DNA of 64,000 bases, from assembly GCF_052857255.1 (NCBI RefSeq), contig NC_135502.1, forward strand, positions 184,881,806 to 184,945,805. The letters are read 5' to 3'. Shown here piece by piece: positions 36,529 through 48,833 of this stretch (its first letter is position 1; the number at the start of each line of letters is the position of its first letter). Both the position numbers and the translations under genes were made by a program. The stretch comes from Amblyomma americanum. Lineage: Eukaryota; Arthropoda; Arachnida; Ixodida; Ixodidae. The notes beneath the pieces were generated by a model. That model was not told the origin of the DNA and did not search any database. It saw only the letters and a program-made list of their open reading frames with translations.

Positions 36529-39500
36529 CACGGGAGCCATTGCGACAGCGACGTCAAACTGCTTTAAACAGAGTCACACTCCGTTCATCGGAACGGGGCA
36601 TGGTGGCACCGTGAGCGAGATCACGTTGAGGAACTATTTCGTATTTTTAGTTCAGATTGTTGGCTTTGTTATACCTGGCTGCATTGCTCATGAGAACGCC
36701 TGGATTACCGACCACGACCTGAAAGCACTAAACAGACGCATCTCCGAGAGCTACGATGCTACAAGGAACATCGAGCAACATGGCATCAGCCACTGTGGGA
36801 ACAGTCCACCGCTGTCCCCGACCCTCGGAGTAACACGGGAGCCATTGCGACAGCGACGTCAAACTGCTTTAAACAGAGTCACACTGCGTTCACCGGAACG
36901 GGGTATGGTGGCACCGTGAGCGAGATCACGTTGAGGAAATATATCGTATTTTTAGTTCAGATTGTTGGTTTTGTTATACCTGGCTGCATTGCTCATGAGA
37001 ACGCCTGGATTACCGACCACGACCTGAAAGCACTAAACAGACGTAAATCCGAGAGTTACGATGCTACAAGGAAGATTGTGCAACATGGCATCAGCCCCTG
37101 TGGGAACAGTCCACCGCAGTCCCCGGCCCTCAGAGTAACATGGGAGCCGATGCGACATCAACGTCAAACTGTTTTAACAGAGTTACGCTCCGTTCAACGG
37201 AACGGGGCATGGTGGCGCTTTGAGCGAGATGACGTTGAGGAACTATTTCGTCTTTTTGGTTCAGATTGTTGGTTTTGTTCTACCTTGCTGCATAGCTCAT
37301 AAAACGCCTCGGTTACCGACAGCGACCTATAAACACTGAACAGATGTAACTCCGAGAGTTACAATGCTACAAGGAACATCGAGCGACACGGCATGAGCCA
37401 CTGTGGGAACAGTCCACCGCTGCGCACGGCCCTCGGAGTAACATGAGAACCTCTGCAACATCGACGTCAAACTGCTTTAAACCGAGTCACGCTCCGTTCA
37501 TTGGAACGGGGCATAGTGGCATCTTGAGCCAGATCACGTTGAGGAACTATTTCGTCTTTTTGGTTCTGATTGTTGGTTTTGTTCTATCTGGCTGTATTGC
37601 TGACGAGAACGCCTGGATTACCGACAGCGTCCTAAAAACTGTGTACAGCTGTAATATCGAGAGTTACGATGCTACAAGGAACATCGAGCAACATGGCATC
37701 AGCCCCTGTGGGATCGGTCCACTGCTGTCCACGGCCCTCGGAGTAACATGGGAGCCGCTGCGACATCGACGTCAAAATGCTTTAAACAGAGTCACGCTCC
37801 GTTCATCGTAACGGGGAATGGTGGCACCGTGAGCGAGATGACGTTGAGGAACTATTTCGTCTTTTGGTTCAGATTGTTGGTTTTCTTCTACCTGGCTGCA
37901 TTGCCCATGAGAACGTCTGGATTACCGACAGCGACCTGGAAACGATGAACAGATGTTACTCCGAGAGTAACGATGCTACAAGGAACATCGAGCAACACGG
38001 CATCAGCCCCTGTGAGAACGGTACACTGCTGTCCACGGCCCTCGGAGTAACATGGGAGCCGCTGCGACATCGACGTCAAACTGCTTTAAACAGAGTCACT
38101 CTCCGTACATCGGAACGGGGAATGGTAGCACCTTGAGCGAAATGACGTTGATTAGCTATTTAGTATTTTTAGTTGAGATTGTGGGTTTTGTTATACCTGG
38201 CTGCATTGCTCATGAGAACGCCTGGATTACCGACCACGGCCTGGAAGCACTAAACAGACGTAAATCCGAGAGTTACGATGATACAAGGAACATTGAGCAA
38301 CATGGCATCAGCCCCTGTGGGAACAGTCCACCGCTGTCCCCGGCCCTCGGAGTACCATGTAAGCCGGTGCGACATCGACGTCAAACTGCGTTAAACAGAG
38401 TTATGCTCTGTATATCGGAACAGGACATGGTGGCGCCGTGAGCGAGATTACGTTGAAGAACTATTTCGTATTTTTAGTTCAGATGTTTTTTTTTATTCCG
38501 GATGCTTTGGTCATGAGAACGCCTAAATTACCGACCACGACCTCAAAACAATAAAAAGACACATCTCTGAGAGTTACGATGCTACAAGGAACATCGACAA
38601 CATGGCATAAGCCACTGTGGGAACAGTCCACCGCTGTCCACGGCCCTCGGAGTAACACGGGAGCCGCTGCGAAATCGACGTCAAACTGCTTTAAACAGAG
38701 TCACACTTCGTTCATCAGAACGGGGCATGGTGGCACCGTTAGGGAGATGACGTTGAGGAACTATTTCGTATTTTAGTTCAGATTCTTGGTTTTTTTATAC
38801 CTGGCTGCATTGTTCATGAGAACGCTTGGATTACCGACCACGACCTGAAAACACTAAACAGACGCATCTCCGAGAGTTACGATGCTACAAGGAACATCGA
38901 GCAACATGGCATCAGCCACTGTGGGAACAGTCTACCGCTGTCCACGGTCCTCGGAGTAACACGGGAGCCGCTGCGAAATCGACGTCAAACTGCTTTAAAC
39001 AGAGTCACTCTCCGTACATCGGAACGGGACATGGTGGCACCGTGAGTGAGATGACGTTAAGGAACTATTTCGTCTTTTTAGTTCAGATTGTTGGTTTTGC
39101 TCCACCTGGCTGCATTGCTCATGAGAACGCCTGGATTACCGACAGCCGCCTATAAACGCTGAACAGATGTAACTCCGAGAGTTGCGATGCTACAAGGAAC
39201 ATCGACCAACACGGCATCAGCCCCTGTGAGAATGGTACACTGCTGTCCACGGCCCTCGGAGTAACATGGGAGCCGCTGCGACGTCGTCGTCAAAATGCTT
39301 TAAACAGAGCCACACTCCGTTCATCGGAACGGGGCATGGTGGCACCGTGAGCGAGATGACGTTGAGGAACTATTTAGTATTTTTAGTTCAGATTGTTGGT
39401 TTTTATACCAGGCAGCATTGCTCATGAGAACGCCCGGATTACCGACCACGACCTGAAAGCACTAGACAGACGTAAATCCGAGAGTCACGATGCTACAAGG

Positions 39501-39574
39501 AACATCGAGCAACACGGCATCAGCCCCTGGAGGAACAGAGCACCGCTGACCACGGCCCTCGGAGTAACACGGGA
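36529..39574 (+). repeat. 305-bp satellite array, block D
   Basis: About ten monomers between the two LINE copies. The segment at about 37200-37680 matches 24790-25267 at a 12412-bp shift. It continues uninterrupted where the gypsy element sits, so it is an empty-site paralogue. From about 38475 it parallels 30900 onward, leading into the second LINE copy. No gene is supported. Confidence 0.95.
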
Positions 39575-39741
39575 TGCGGCAGCAGTGGCGGTGGCGCAGT
39601 TCCATGTTCTCTGCCTAAACCTGTCATCGAATTCTTGCAAAACCTTTCGCACGGTGCCGTCTACAACCTGGTTCATCATATCAGTACACTGCTGATATCA
39701 ACTCTGGCTGTCACGTGGGGACCCAAGCGCCGGGACCTTCC

Positions 39742-39777
39742 TATAAAAGCGGCGACAAGCGACCCCCCTCTTCATTC
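39742..39777 (+). promoter_or_regulatory. LINE core promoter: TATA box plus initiator, copy 2
   Basis: TATAAAAG at 39742-39749 and TCATTC at 39772-39777, with the initiator A 32 bp from the first T. Identical in arrangement to the copy at 32168. The repeated 5' segment starts at 39783. Confidence 0.65.
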
Positions 39778-39970
39778 AGCGATGCGGCAGCAGTGGCGGT
39801 GGCGCAGTTCCATGTTCTGTGCCTACACTTGTCATCGAATTCTTGCAGGTTGGTAATAGACAATTTATTAAGCACTTTTCTTTTTCTCGCGACCGCCCCT
39901 GCTGCTGCTCTTGCTCTTTGGCAGTTTTTTGTTATTGCCTATTGGATGTTGGTTTCTGCTCTTGTTTACC

Positions 39971-40869
39971 ATGAAGGACGCATGCTCCTCTTGCAACGCA
40001 AATTTTGCCGATGGTGACACGTTCATGACGTGCATCGACTGCACTTGTAAATTCCACATCGGAAAATGCAGCGGCGTGTCCGAACGATCGTTTAGGATGA
40101 TGAAAGAAACCACTAGGAAAGCGCTGAAATGCCCAGCTTGCAAGCAAGCAAATGTCTTGGAAAGCTTCCAGGCAGAACTAGCGGAAATAAACGGAAAATT
40201 GTCTGGCATGCTCGTACTGGAGACCAAATTAGACAAGCTAATGAGCATGCAGGAAACTGTGTTGAGGATTGAGAAGTCAGTACAGCTTCTGTCTGACACT
40301 TATGATGACATAAAAGTGAACCTACAGCGACAGGACGAAGAAATAGGCGACTTGCGGCGTCGAGTGGAGGCTGTTGAGAGTTGAAGGGGTGAAAGTACTG
40401 TCCAAACACTAAAACAAGAATTAAATGAACTCGGACAGTATAGCCGCCACCAGAGCATTGAAATCCATGGGCTTGAGCTGAGAGAAAATGAAGACCTCAT
40501 GGCTGAAATTAACAAGATTGCCCGAAAATTGGAGCTCCCTGATTTATCCGATAGCAACGTTGAACATGTGCATCGTTTGCCCCACAGAAAGGACAGAAGG
40601 CCTGTGGTGATTGTAAGTTTTCCAACCGAGCCGTCAGGCACAAATAGTTTGAAGCACGCTAGTGCGCCCAAGAAAAATTGACCAACATCAGCTTCTATGA
40701 AAACTTGACAGCAATGAACAGGCGATTGCTATGGCTGGCGAAGATAAGGGCAAAGGAAAATGACTACAAATTCGTGTGGACTTCTGAGGGTAAAGTGTTT
40801 GTAAGAAAACAAACAAAAGCAAGTGCTATCAGGATTGCAACCGAAAATGACCTGAGCAAAATTGTTTAG
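39971..40869 (+). pseudogene. LINE ORF1 protein with PHD-type zinc finger, copy 2
   Basis: Same architecture as ORF1 of copy 1: PHD-type C4HC3 finger, charged helix, RRM-like region and C-terminal part. An extra in-frame TGA at 40382-40384 (gagagttgaag, where copy 1 has gagagtggaag) cuts it after about 137 codons. The shared frame change at the T4 run near 40620 is also present. ORF1 is therefore broken twice here, while ORF2 downstream is mostly open. Confidence 0.8.
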
Positions 40870-40907
40870 ATCTGTGACGACAGGTATTTTGATTTCAAAA
40901 AATCAAG

Positions 40908-43779
40908 ATGGCGTACCACACGACAACTTCGTTCAATGATCTGGTGAAAAGTAACAAGTGTTTTCTTGAAAAGGGGCTTTCTTTTTTCATTTAAATACAC
41001 AGAGTCTGAGGAACAAACAAGATGACGTCGGTACATACCTCTCACAACTACAGTGTTCCTTTAATTTCTTGGCTTTTTCTGAAACATGGTTCTCAAGTGT
41101 CACTGATGTTACGAATTTTTCCGGGTACAGTCACGTTTCAGTTTATCGTGAGCAAAAACGTGGTGGAGGGGTGTCCCTATTTATCCGCGACTGTTTTCAC
41201 TATGATACCATAGACGACTTTACTTGCATGTGTGACGACTTTGAAACTGTTGCCATCACGTGCAAAAACATTACCATCGTATGCATTTACCGACCGCCCC
41301 AGCGCACGCTGTCAATTTTCTTAAACTACATTGAATCACTCATGGATTTTTTCAATTCCCGGAACAGGCATGTAGTGATCATAGGGGACTTTAATATCGA
41401 TCTTATCTCTAATAACCCTGCTAAAGTTCAACTTATTGAAATAATGCTTCAAAATGGTTGTGAGAACGTCATTGAACAGCCTACGAGAGTCACATCGAAG
41501 ACAAGTACGCTGATCGACTTATGTTTCACAGATTTTTCTAAGTCTGCTAGTTGCTCCGGTGTACTTTGGTCAGGATTGAGCGATCATCTACCAATTTTTG
41601 TAGCATTACCGATCGCCACGCGTACACAGTGCACAAATATTACTATCCGTATCATCAATGACGGCGGTAAAAAAACCTTTCATTCACTTGTTGAAAACTT
41701 GAACTGGGCGAACGTATATAAGGAACCCGATCCATCTGTATCCTACGATATTTTTATGTCCGAATTACAAATTTGTTACGATGCTGCTTTCCCACTCACA
41801 ACAATTGTTCGGCACAAGAAAGCAAGAAAAGAACGGATTACGAATGACCTTTTCAAGCGCATAAAACACAAGGATAAGCTGTTCGAACAGTTTCTGCGGA
41901 CGCGCGATATTGCAAAGCTGCAAGAATTCAAGCGGTTCAGAAACAAACTTAGCTCTGACTTAAAAAAAGCCAAGTGTAGATTCTATCAACATAAGTTCGA
42001 AAAGTGCGCAGATAACCCCCAAAAAACATGGAAACAATTCAATGAACTAAACGCTACGCACGTTTCTGGTATACCATTTGAATTAGTTATAAATGGAGCC
42101 ACGTATTCGGAGCAAAACTTAGTTAACCTTATCAATGATCATCTAGCTAACGCATGTGCTGGAAACTTTTCATCTCTTGCATTGCCTCACAGCAGTCTGG
42201 AGAGATCTATAGGGCAGATGCGGCTTGAAAGTGCATTTTTAACGCCCACTTCTGAGGTTGAGATAAACCTTATCATAAACTCGTTCGATAACCGATCGGC
42301 AGCTGGCCACGACGACACTAAAGCCGCACCTATAAAAGAAATTGCCCACTTAATCTCAAAACCGCTCGCTTACATCTGCAACCGCATACTTGCTTCGGGA
42401 ATCTTTCCTGCGAAATTAAAGATAGCTCGTGTCGTCGTCATTCACAAGGGAGGAACATACAGTGACCTGAGCAACTATAGGCCGATTTCAGTTTTGCCTC
42501 TTTTTTCGAAAGTGATTGAACGTGTCATACACAAACGCCTCGACAACTTTTTTGTTGCAAAAAACATCATATCAACAAAGCAGTACGGGTTCCAGAAAGG
42601 AAGATCAACTGAAATGGCACTCGTACAAATGAAAAATAAAATAATTAAAAATATTGAGGATAAGCTCTACATCGTTGGAATATTTCAAGATTTTCGCAAG
42701 GCCTTCGATTCCATCAAGCATCATATTTTGCTAAGAAAACTGGAAATATGTGGAATTAGGGGCATAGCACTTCAACTCATGCGCAGTTACCTTGAGTCGC
42801 GTTTTCATTTCGTATGCCTACATGGCTATAAATCAAACCCAAAGACTGTAAAATATGGTGTACCGCAAGGATCTATATTAGGCCCTTTGCTCTTCTTGAT
42901 CTATATAAACGATATAGTTAACATTCCTCAAACTGATGATATAGTATTATATGCAGACGATACGAATGTATTCTTCTCTGGAACAAATCTAAAAGAACTT
43001 GAAAACACTGCTAACACGTGGCTATTAAATCTTAGTGTATGGCTAAACTTAAATAGTCTTGAACTCAACGAGAAAAAAACTAAATTTATGCTTTTTTGTG
43101 CAAAAAACAAGCCAATTGTATACGATTTTAAGCTTCGTTACGGCTCTTGCTACCTTGAGCGTGTCAGCTCCCAATCCTTTCTAGGAGTTAAATTCCATCA
43201 CAGCCTTGGCTGGAGCGACCACATAGACCACACCCGTGACAAGATAGCGAGAGCTATTGGTATGCTTTCCCGGCTTCGAGATCTTATACCTTGCTCGCTG
43301 AAAAGACAGTTGTATTTCTCTCTTATCCATTCTCGCATCAGTTATTGTCTTCTTATCTGGGGTACTTGTAACAAAACTGACTTAGAAAAAATATCAGCCC
43401 TGCAGTCGCGTGCAGTTCGGTTTCTTTTACCTGCAGGAAACAACACAAATAATTGCTCAGCAAATACACAGTCTCTAATGATCCCTGTGAAAACCATGTA
43501 TGAACTCAAAATATGTGTGTTTATTTATAACAAAATAAAAACAAATTTCATTATTTTTTTAACACGTACCTAAATAGATCTACTGGTTACAGCTTGCGTC
43601 AGACTTCTGTTGGGGTAAATAGGCCTCGTACTAACTACGGAACACAATCAATTGAGCACCAAATCATGTTGATGTGTAATTCTCATCCGTTTGTAATAGA
43701 TGCAGCTAAACATAGTTCCACGCCCAGGGGTTTTAAACGCATCTGTTCGTCTTTTTTTTTGTTTACCGTTGTGTCCTAG
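40908..43779 (+). pseudogene. LINE ORF2 (endonuclease-reverse transcriptase), copy 2, mostly open
   Basis: Start chosen at the ATG at 40908. After a frame change at a T6 run near 40990 the frame stays open to 43573. Counting from the TTG at 41069, the endonuclease motifs are ETW at 5-7, YRPP at 74-77, GDFN at 106-109 and SDH at 171-173. Then come the basic linker, NYRPISVLP, DFRKAFDSI, GVPQGSILGPLLF, YADD and the CR1-like C-terminal part (LGVKFHHSLGW; SRISYCLLIWG). A second frame change at a T7 run near 43555 moves the last 70 or so residues to another frame, ending at 43779. One oddity: FQDFRKAFD, where copy 1 has FLDFRKAFD. Catalytic aspartates are intact. Confidence 0.85.
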
Positions 43780-44016
43780 ACGACCAAATACTTACTTCTG
43801 GTTCTGTTTGATGTAATATTATGTCGGTTCGAACAACCCTAATGTATTGCATTTCTTTACCATTTTTTTATACGATTTAGTGTGAATTATTATTTTATTA
43901 TCTGTATATATTTACAAGAACTGTTTATGATGCGTCTGATGTGTAAGTGATGGCAAGGACAGCCTTTTTTTGTTGTGTAATGCAATACCGCTCCTGCTGC
44001 TGTACCCAAGCGAGGA

Positions 44017-44084
44017 CAAGACCCAGTCAGGAGGTTTAGCACCTCCTTTTGTCTTGCCTCGTGGGCAATACCTGTATGTTGCCC
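44017..44084 (+). other. LINE 3' UTR paired stem-loops, copy 2
   Basis: Same hairpins as at 36441: AGGAGGT (44029-44035) with ACCTCCT (44041-44047), outer stem CAAGAC (44017-44022) with GTCTTG (44051-44056), and GGGCAA (44063-44068) with TTGCCC (44079-44084). The stems are fully conserved between the two copies. Confidence 0.6.
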
Positions 44085-46413
44085 AAAGGAGAAATAAAAA
44101 AAAAACACGGGAGCCATTGCGACAGCGACGTCAAACTGCTTTAGAGTCACACTCCGTTCATCGGAACGGGGCAGGGTGGCACCGTGAGCGAGATCACGTT
44201 GAGGAACTATTTCGTATTTTTAGTTCAGATTGTTGGTTTTGTTATACCTGGCTGCATTGCTCATGAGAACGCCTGGATTACAGACAGCGACCTATAAACG
44301 CTGAACAGATGTAACTCCGAGAGTTACGATGCTACAAGGAACATCGAGCGACACGGCATGAGCCACTGTGGGAACAGTCCACCGCGGCGCACGGCCTTCG
44401 GAGTAACATGAGAGCCTCTGCGACATCGACGTCAAACTGCTTTAAACCGAGTCACGCTCCGTTCATTGGAACGGGGCATAGTGGCAGCTTGAGCCAGATG
44501 ACGTTGAGGAACTATTTCGTCTTTTTGGTTAGGATTGTTGCCTTTGTTCTACCTGGCTGCATCATTAACTAGAACGCCTGTATTACTGACAGCGACGTGA
44601 AAACGCTGAACAGATGTAATGCCGAGAGTTACAATGCTACAAGGAACATTGAGCAACACGGCATCAGCCCCTGTGGGAACGGTACACTGCTGTCCACAGC
44701 CCTCGGAGTAACATGGGAGCCGCTGCGACATCGACGTCAAATTGTTTTAAACAGTCACGCTCCGTACATCGGAACGTTACATGGTGGCGCCGTGAGCGAG
44801 ATGAAGTTAAGGAACTATTTTGTCTTTTTAGTTCAGATTGTTGGTTTTGTTTCACCTGGCTGCATTCCTCATGAGAAGGCCTCGATTACGGACCACGACC
44901 TGAAAACACTAAACAGACGCATCTCCGAGAGTTACGATGCTACAAGGAACATCGAGCAACATGGCATCAGCCACTGTGGGAACAGTCCACCGCTGTCCCC
45001 GGTCCTCGGAGTAACACGGGAGCCATTGCGACAGCGACGTCAAACTGCATTAAACAGAGTCACACTGCGTTCATCGGAACGGGGTATGGTGGCACCGTGA
45101 GCGAAATGACGTTGATTAACTATTTCGTATTTTTAGTTGAGATTGTGGGTTTTGTTATACCTGGCTGCATTGCTCATGAGAACGCCTGTATTACCGACCA
45201 CGGCCTGGAAGCACTAAACAGACGTAAATCCGAGAGTTACGATGATACAAGGAACATTGAGCAACACGGCATCAGCCCCTGTGGGAACAGTCCACCGCTG
45301 TCCCCGGCCCTCGGGGTACCATGTAAGCCGGTGCGACATCGACGTCAAACTGTGTTAAACAGAGTTACGCTCCGTTCATCGGAACGGGGCACTGTGGCGC
45401 TTTGAGCGAGATGACGTTGAGGAACTATTTCGTCTTTATGGTTCAGATTGTTGGTTTTGTTCTACCTTGCTGTATTGCTCATGAAACGCCTGGATTACCG
45501 ACAGCCACCTATAAACGCTGAACAGATGTAACTCCGAGACTTACGATGCTACAAGGAACATCCAGCAACACGGCATCAGCTCCTGTGGGAACGGTCCACT
45601 GCTGTCCAAGGCCTTCGGAGTAACATGGGAGCCACTGCGACATCGACGTCAAATTGCTTTAAACAGAGTCACGCTCCATTCAGCGGAACGGGGCATGATG
45701 GCACCGTGAGCGACATGAAGTTAAACTATGTCGTCTTTTTTGTTTTGTTCTACCTTGCTGCATTGCTCATGAGAACGCCTGGATTATCGACAGCGACCTA
45801 AAAACGCTGAGCAGTTGTAACTACGAGAGTTACGATGCTAAAGGAACATCGAGCAACACGGCATCAGCGCCTGTAAGAACAGTTCTCTGAGTAACATGGG
45901 AGCCGCTGCGACATCGACGTCAAACTCTGTACGTCTGAACAGGACATGGTGGCACCGTGAGCGAGATTACGTTGAGGAACTATTTCGTCTTTTTTGTTCG
46001 GATTGTTGGCTTTGTTCTACCTGGCTGCCTCGGTCACGAGAACGCCTGGATTACTGACAGCGACGTGAAAACGCTGAACAGATGTAATACCGATAGTTAT
46101 GATGCTACAAGGAACATCGAGAAACACGGCATCAGCCCCTGTGGGATCGGTACACTGCTGTCCACGGCCCACGGAGTAACATATGAGCCGCTGCGACATC
46201 GACGTCAAACTGCTTTAAACCGAGTCACGCTCTGTTCGTCGGAATATTGCATGGTGCACCATGAGCTAGATGACCTTGAGGAACTATTTCGTATTTTGGG
46301 TTCAGATTGTTGGTTTTTGTTCTATCTGGCTGCATTGCTGACGAGAACGCCTCGATTACCGACAGCGATGAAAACGGTGTACAGCTTTAATATCGAGAGT
46401 TACGATGCTACAA

Positions 46414-48833
46414 TGAACATCGAGCAACATGGCATCAGCCCCTGTGGGAACGGTCCACTGCTGTCCACGGCACTCGGAGTAACATGGCAGCCGCTCCTAC
46501 ATCGACGTCAAAATGCTTTAAACAGAGTCACGCTCTGTTCATCAGAACGGGGCATAGTGGCACCGTGAGCGAGATGACGTTGAGGAACTATTTCGTCTTT
46601 TGGTTCAGATTGTTGGTTTTGTTCTACCTGGCTACATTGCTCATGAGAACGTATCGATTACCGACAGCGACCTGAAAACGCTAGACAGCTCCAATACCAA
46701 GAGTTACGTTGCTACAAGGAACATCCAGCAAGGCGGCATCAGCTCCCGTGGAAACAGTTCTCGGAGTAACATGGGAGCTGCGGCAACATCGACGTCAGAC
46801 TGCCTAAAACAGAGCCACGCTTTGTACATCTGAACAGGGCATGGTGGCACCATGAGCGAGATGACGTTGAGGAACTATTTCGACTTTTTCGTTCAGATTG
46901 TTGACTTTGTTCTACGTGGCTGCATCAGTCACGAGAACGCCTGGATTACTGACAGCGACGTGAAATCGCTGAACAGATGTAATACCTAGAGTTACGATGC
47001 TACAAGGAACATCGAGCAACACGGCATCAGCCCCTGTGGGAACGGTACACTGCTGTCCACGGCCCTCGTAGTAACATGGGAGCCGCTGCGGCATCGACGT
47101 CAAACTGCTTTAAACAGAGTCACGCTCCGTATATCGGAACAGGACATGGTGGCGCCGTGAGCGAGATGCCGTTGAGGAACTATTTCGTATTTTTAGTTCA
47201 GATTTTTGTTTTTTTTATACCTGGCTGCATTGGTCATGAGAACGCCTAAATTACCGACCACGACCTGAAATCAATAAACAGGCACATCTCCGAGAGTTAC
47301 GATGCTACAAGGAACATCGAGCAACATGGCCTCAGCCTTTGTGGGAACGGTCCACTCCTGTCCACGGCCCTCGGAGTAACATGGGAGCCGCTGCGACATC
47401 GACGTCAAAATTATTTAAACAGAGTCACGCTCCTTTCATCGGAACGGGACATGGTGGCACCGTGAGTGAGATGACGTTAAGGAACTATTTCGTCTTTTTA
47501 GTTCAGATTGTTGGTTTTGTTCAACCTGGCTGCATTCCTCATGAGAAGGCCTGGATTACCGACAGCGACCTGAAAACTCTGAACAGGTGTAACAACGAGA
47601 GTTACGGTGCTACAAGGAACATCTAGCAACACGGCATCAGCCCTTGTAGAAACAGTGCACCGCTGTCCACGGCCGTCGGAGTAACACGGGAGCCACTGCG
47701 ACAGCGACGTCAAAATACTTTAAACAGAGTCACACTCCGTTCATCGGAACGGGGCATGGTGGCACCGTGAGCGAGATGACGTTGAGGAAATATTTCGTCT
47801 TTTTGGTTCGATTGTTGGTTTTGTTTTACCTTGCTGCATTGCTCATGAAACGTCTGGATTACCGACAGCCATCTATAAACGCTGAACAGATGTAACTCCG
47901 AGATTTACGATGTTACGCGAGACATCGACCAACACGCCATCAGCCCCTGTGAGAACGATACACTGCTGTCCACGGCCCTCGGAGTAACACGGGAGCCACT
48001 GCGACAGCGGCGTCAAACTGCTTTAAACAGAGTCACACTCCGTTCATCGGAACGGGGCATGGTGGCACCGTGAGCGAGATGACGTTGAGGAACTATTTCG
48101 TATTTTTAGTTCAAATTGTTGGTTTTTTTATATCTGGCTGCATTGCTCATGAGAACGCCTTGATTACCGACCATGACCGGAAAACACTAAACAGACGTAA
48201 CTCCGAGAGTTACGATGCTACAAGGAACATCGAGCAACACGGCATCAGCCCCTGTGGGAACGGTACACTGCTGTCCACGGCCCTCGGAGTAACATGGGAG
48301 CCGCTGCGAAATCGACGTCAAACTGCTTTAAACCGAGTCACGCTCTGTTCGTCGGAATATGGCATTGTGGACCGTGAGCTAGATGACGTTGAGGAACTAT
48401 TTCGTATTCTTGGTTCAGATTGTTGGTTTTTGTTCTATCTGGCTGCATTGCTCATGAGAACGCCTGGTTTACCGACAGTGACCTAAAATAGGTGTACAGC
48501 TGTAATATCCAGAGTTACAATGCTACAAGGAACGTCGAGCAACATGGCATCAGCCACTGTGGGAACGGTCCAATGCTGTCCAAGACCCTCGGAATAACAT
48601 GGGAGCCACTGCGCAATCGACGTCAAAATGCTTTAAACAGAGTCACGCTCCGTTCATCGAAACGGGGCATGGTGGCACCGTGAGCGAGATGACGTTGAGG
48701 AACCGTTTCGTCTTTTTGGTTCAGATTGTTGGTTTTCTTCTACCTGGCTGCATTGCTGACGAGAACGCCTCGATTACCGACAGCGACCTGAAAACGGTGT
48801 ACAGCTGTAATATCGAGAGTTACGATGCTACAA
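46414..48833 (+). repeat. Higher-order repeat unit, 2420 bp, first copy
   Basis: Eight monomers that recur directly downstream at 48834 with only two differences that I could find by eye (around 47715 and 48663). The boundary lies near a variable part of the monomer (after tacaatgaac in this copy, tacaaggaac in the next). Confidence 0.9.

Larger units (their letters stand above)
30900..36700 (+). repeat. Segmental duplication carrying the LINE, first copy
   Basis: Satellite plus LINE segment matching about 38475-44278 at a shift of 7574-7577 bp. The left part shares unusual variants (ataaaaagacacatctctg; atcgacaacatggcat). The right part shares cacgggagccattgcgacagcg and gcgagatcacg, then diverges near 36700 (accacgac here, acagcgac in the other copy). 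Limits were judged by eye. Confidence 0.8.
39575..44105 (+). mobile_element. Near full-length CR1/L2-like LINE, copy 2
   Basis: A 4.5-kb LINE nearly identical to the copy at 32001, offset by 7574 bp at the 5' end and 7577 bp at the 3' end. It has the same flanking duplication (cacggga at 39568-39574 and 44106-44112), the same 5' and 3' junctions with the satellite, and neighbouring satellite of the same variants on both sides. This shows duplication of a satellite segment carrying the LINE, not a second insertion. ORF2 is open for 834 codons in this copy, so it is the better preserved of the two. Confidence 0.92.
38475..44278 (+). repeat. Segmental duplication carrying the LINE, second copy
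   Basis: Second copy of the 5.8-kb satellite-LINE-satellite segment. Both copies share the LINE junctions and three frame breaks, and differ at scattered sites, roughly one to two per hundred bases by eye. The two copies are separated by about 1.8 kb of other monomers. Confidence 0.8.

Noticed and set aside
39575..44105. An intact, active LINE, since ORF2 is open for 834 codons
   Set aside because: ORF1 has an in-frame stop and both ORFs have frame changes. Only the frame changes might be sequence errors, so activity is not supported.
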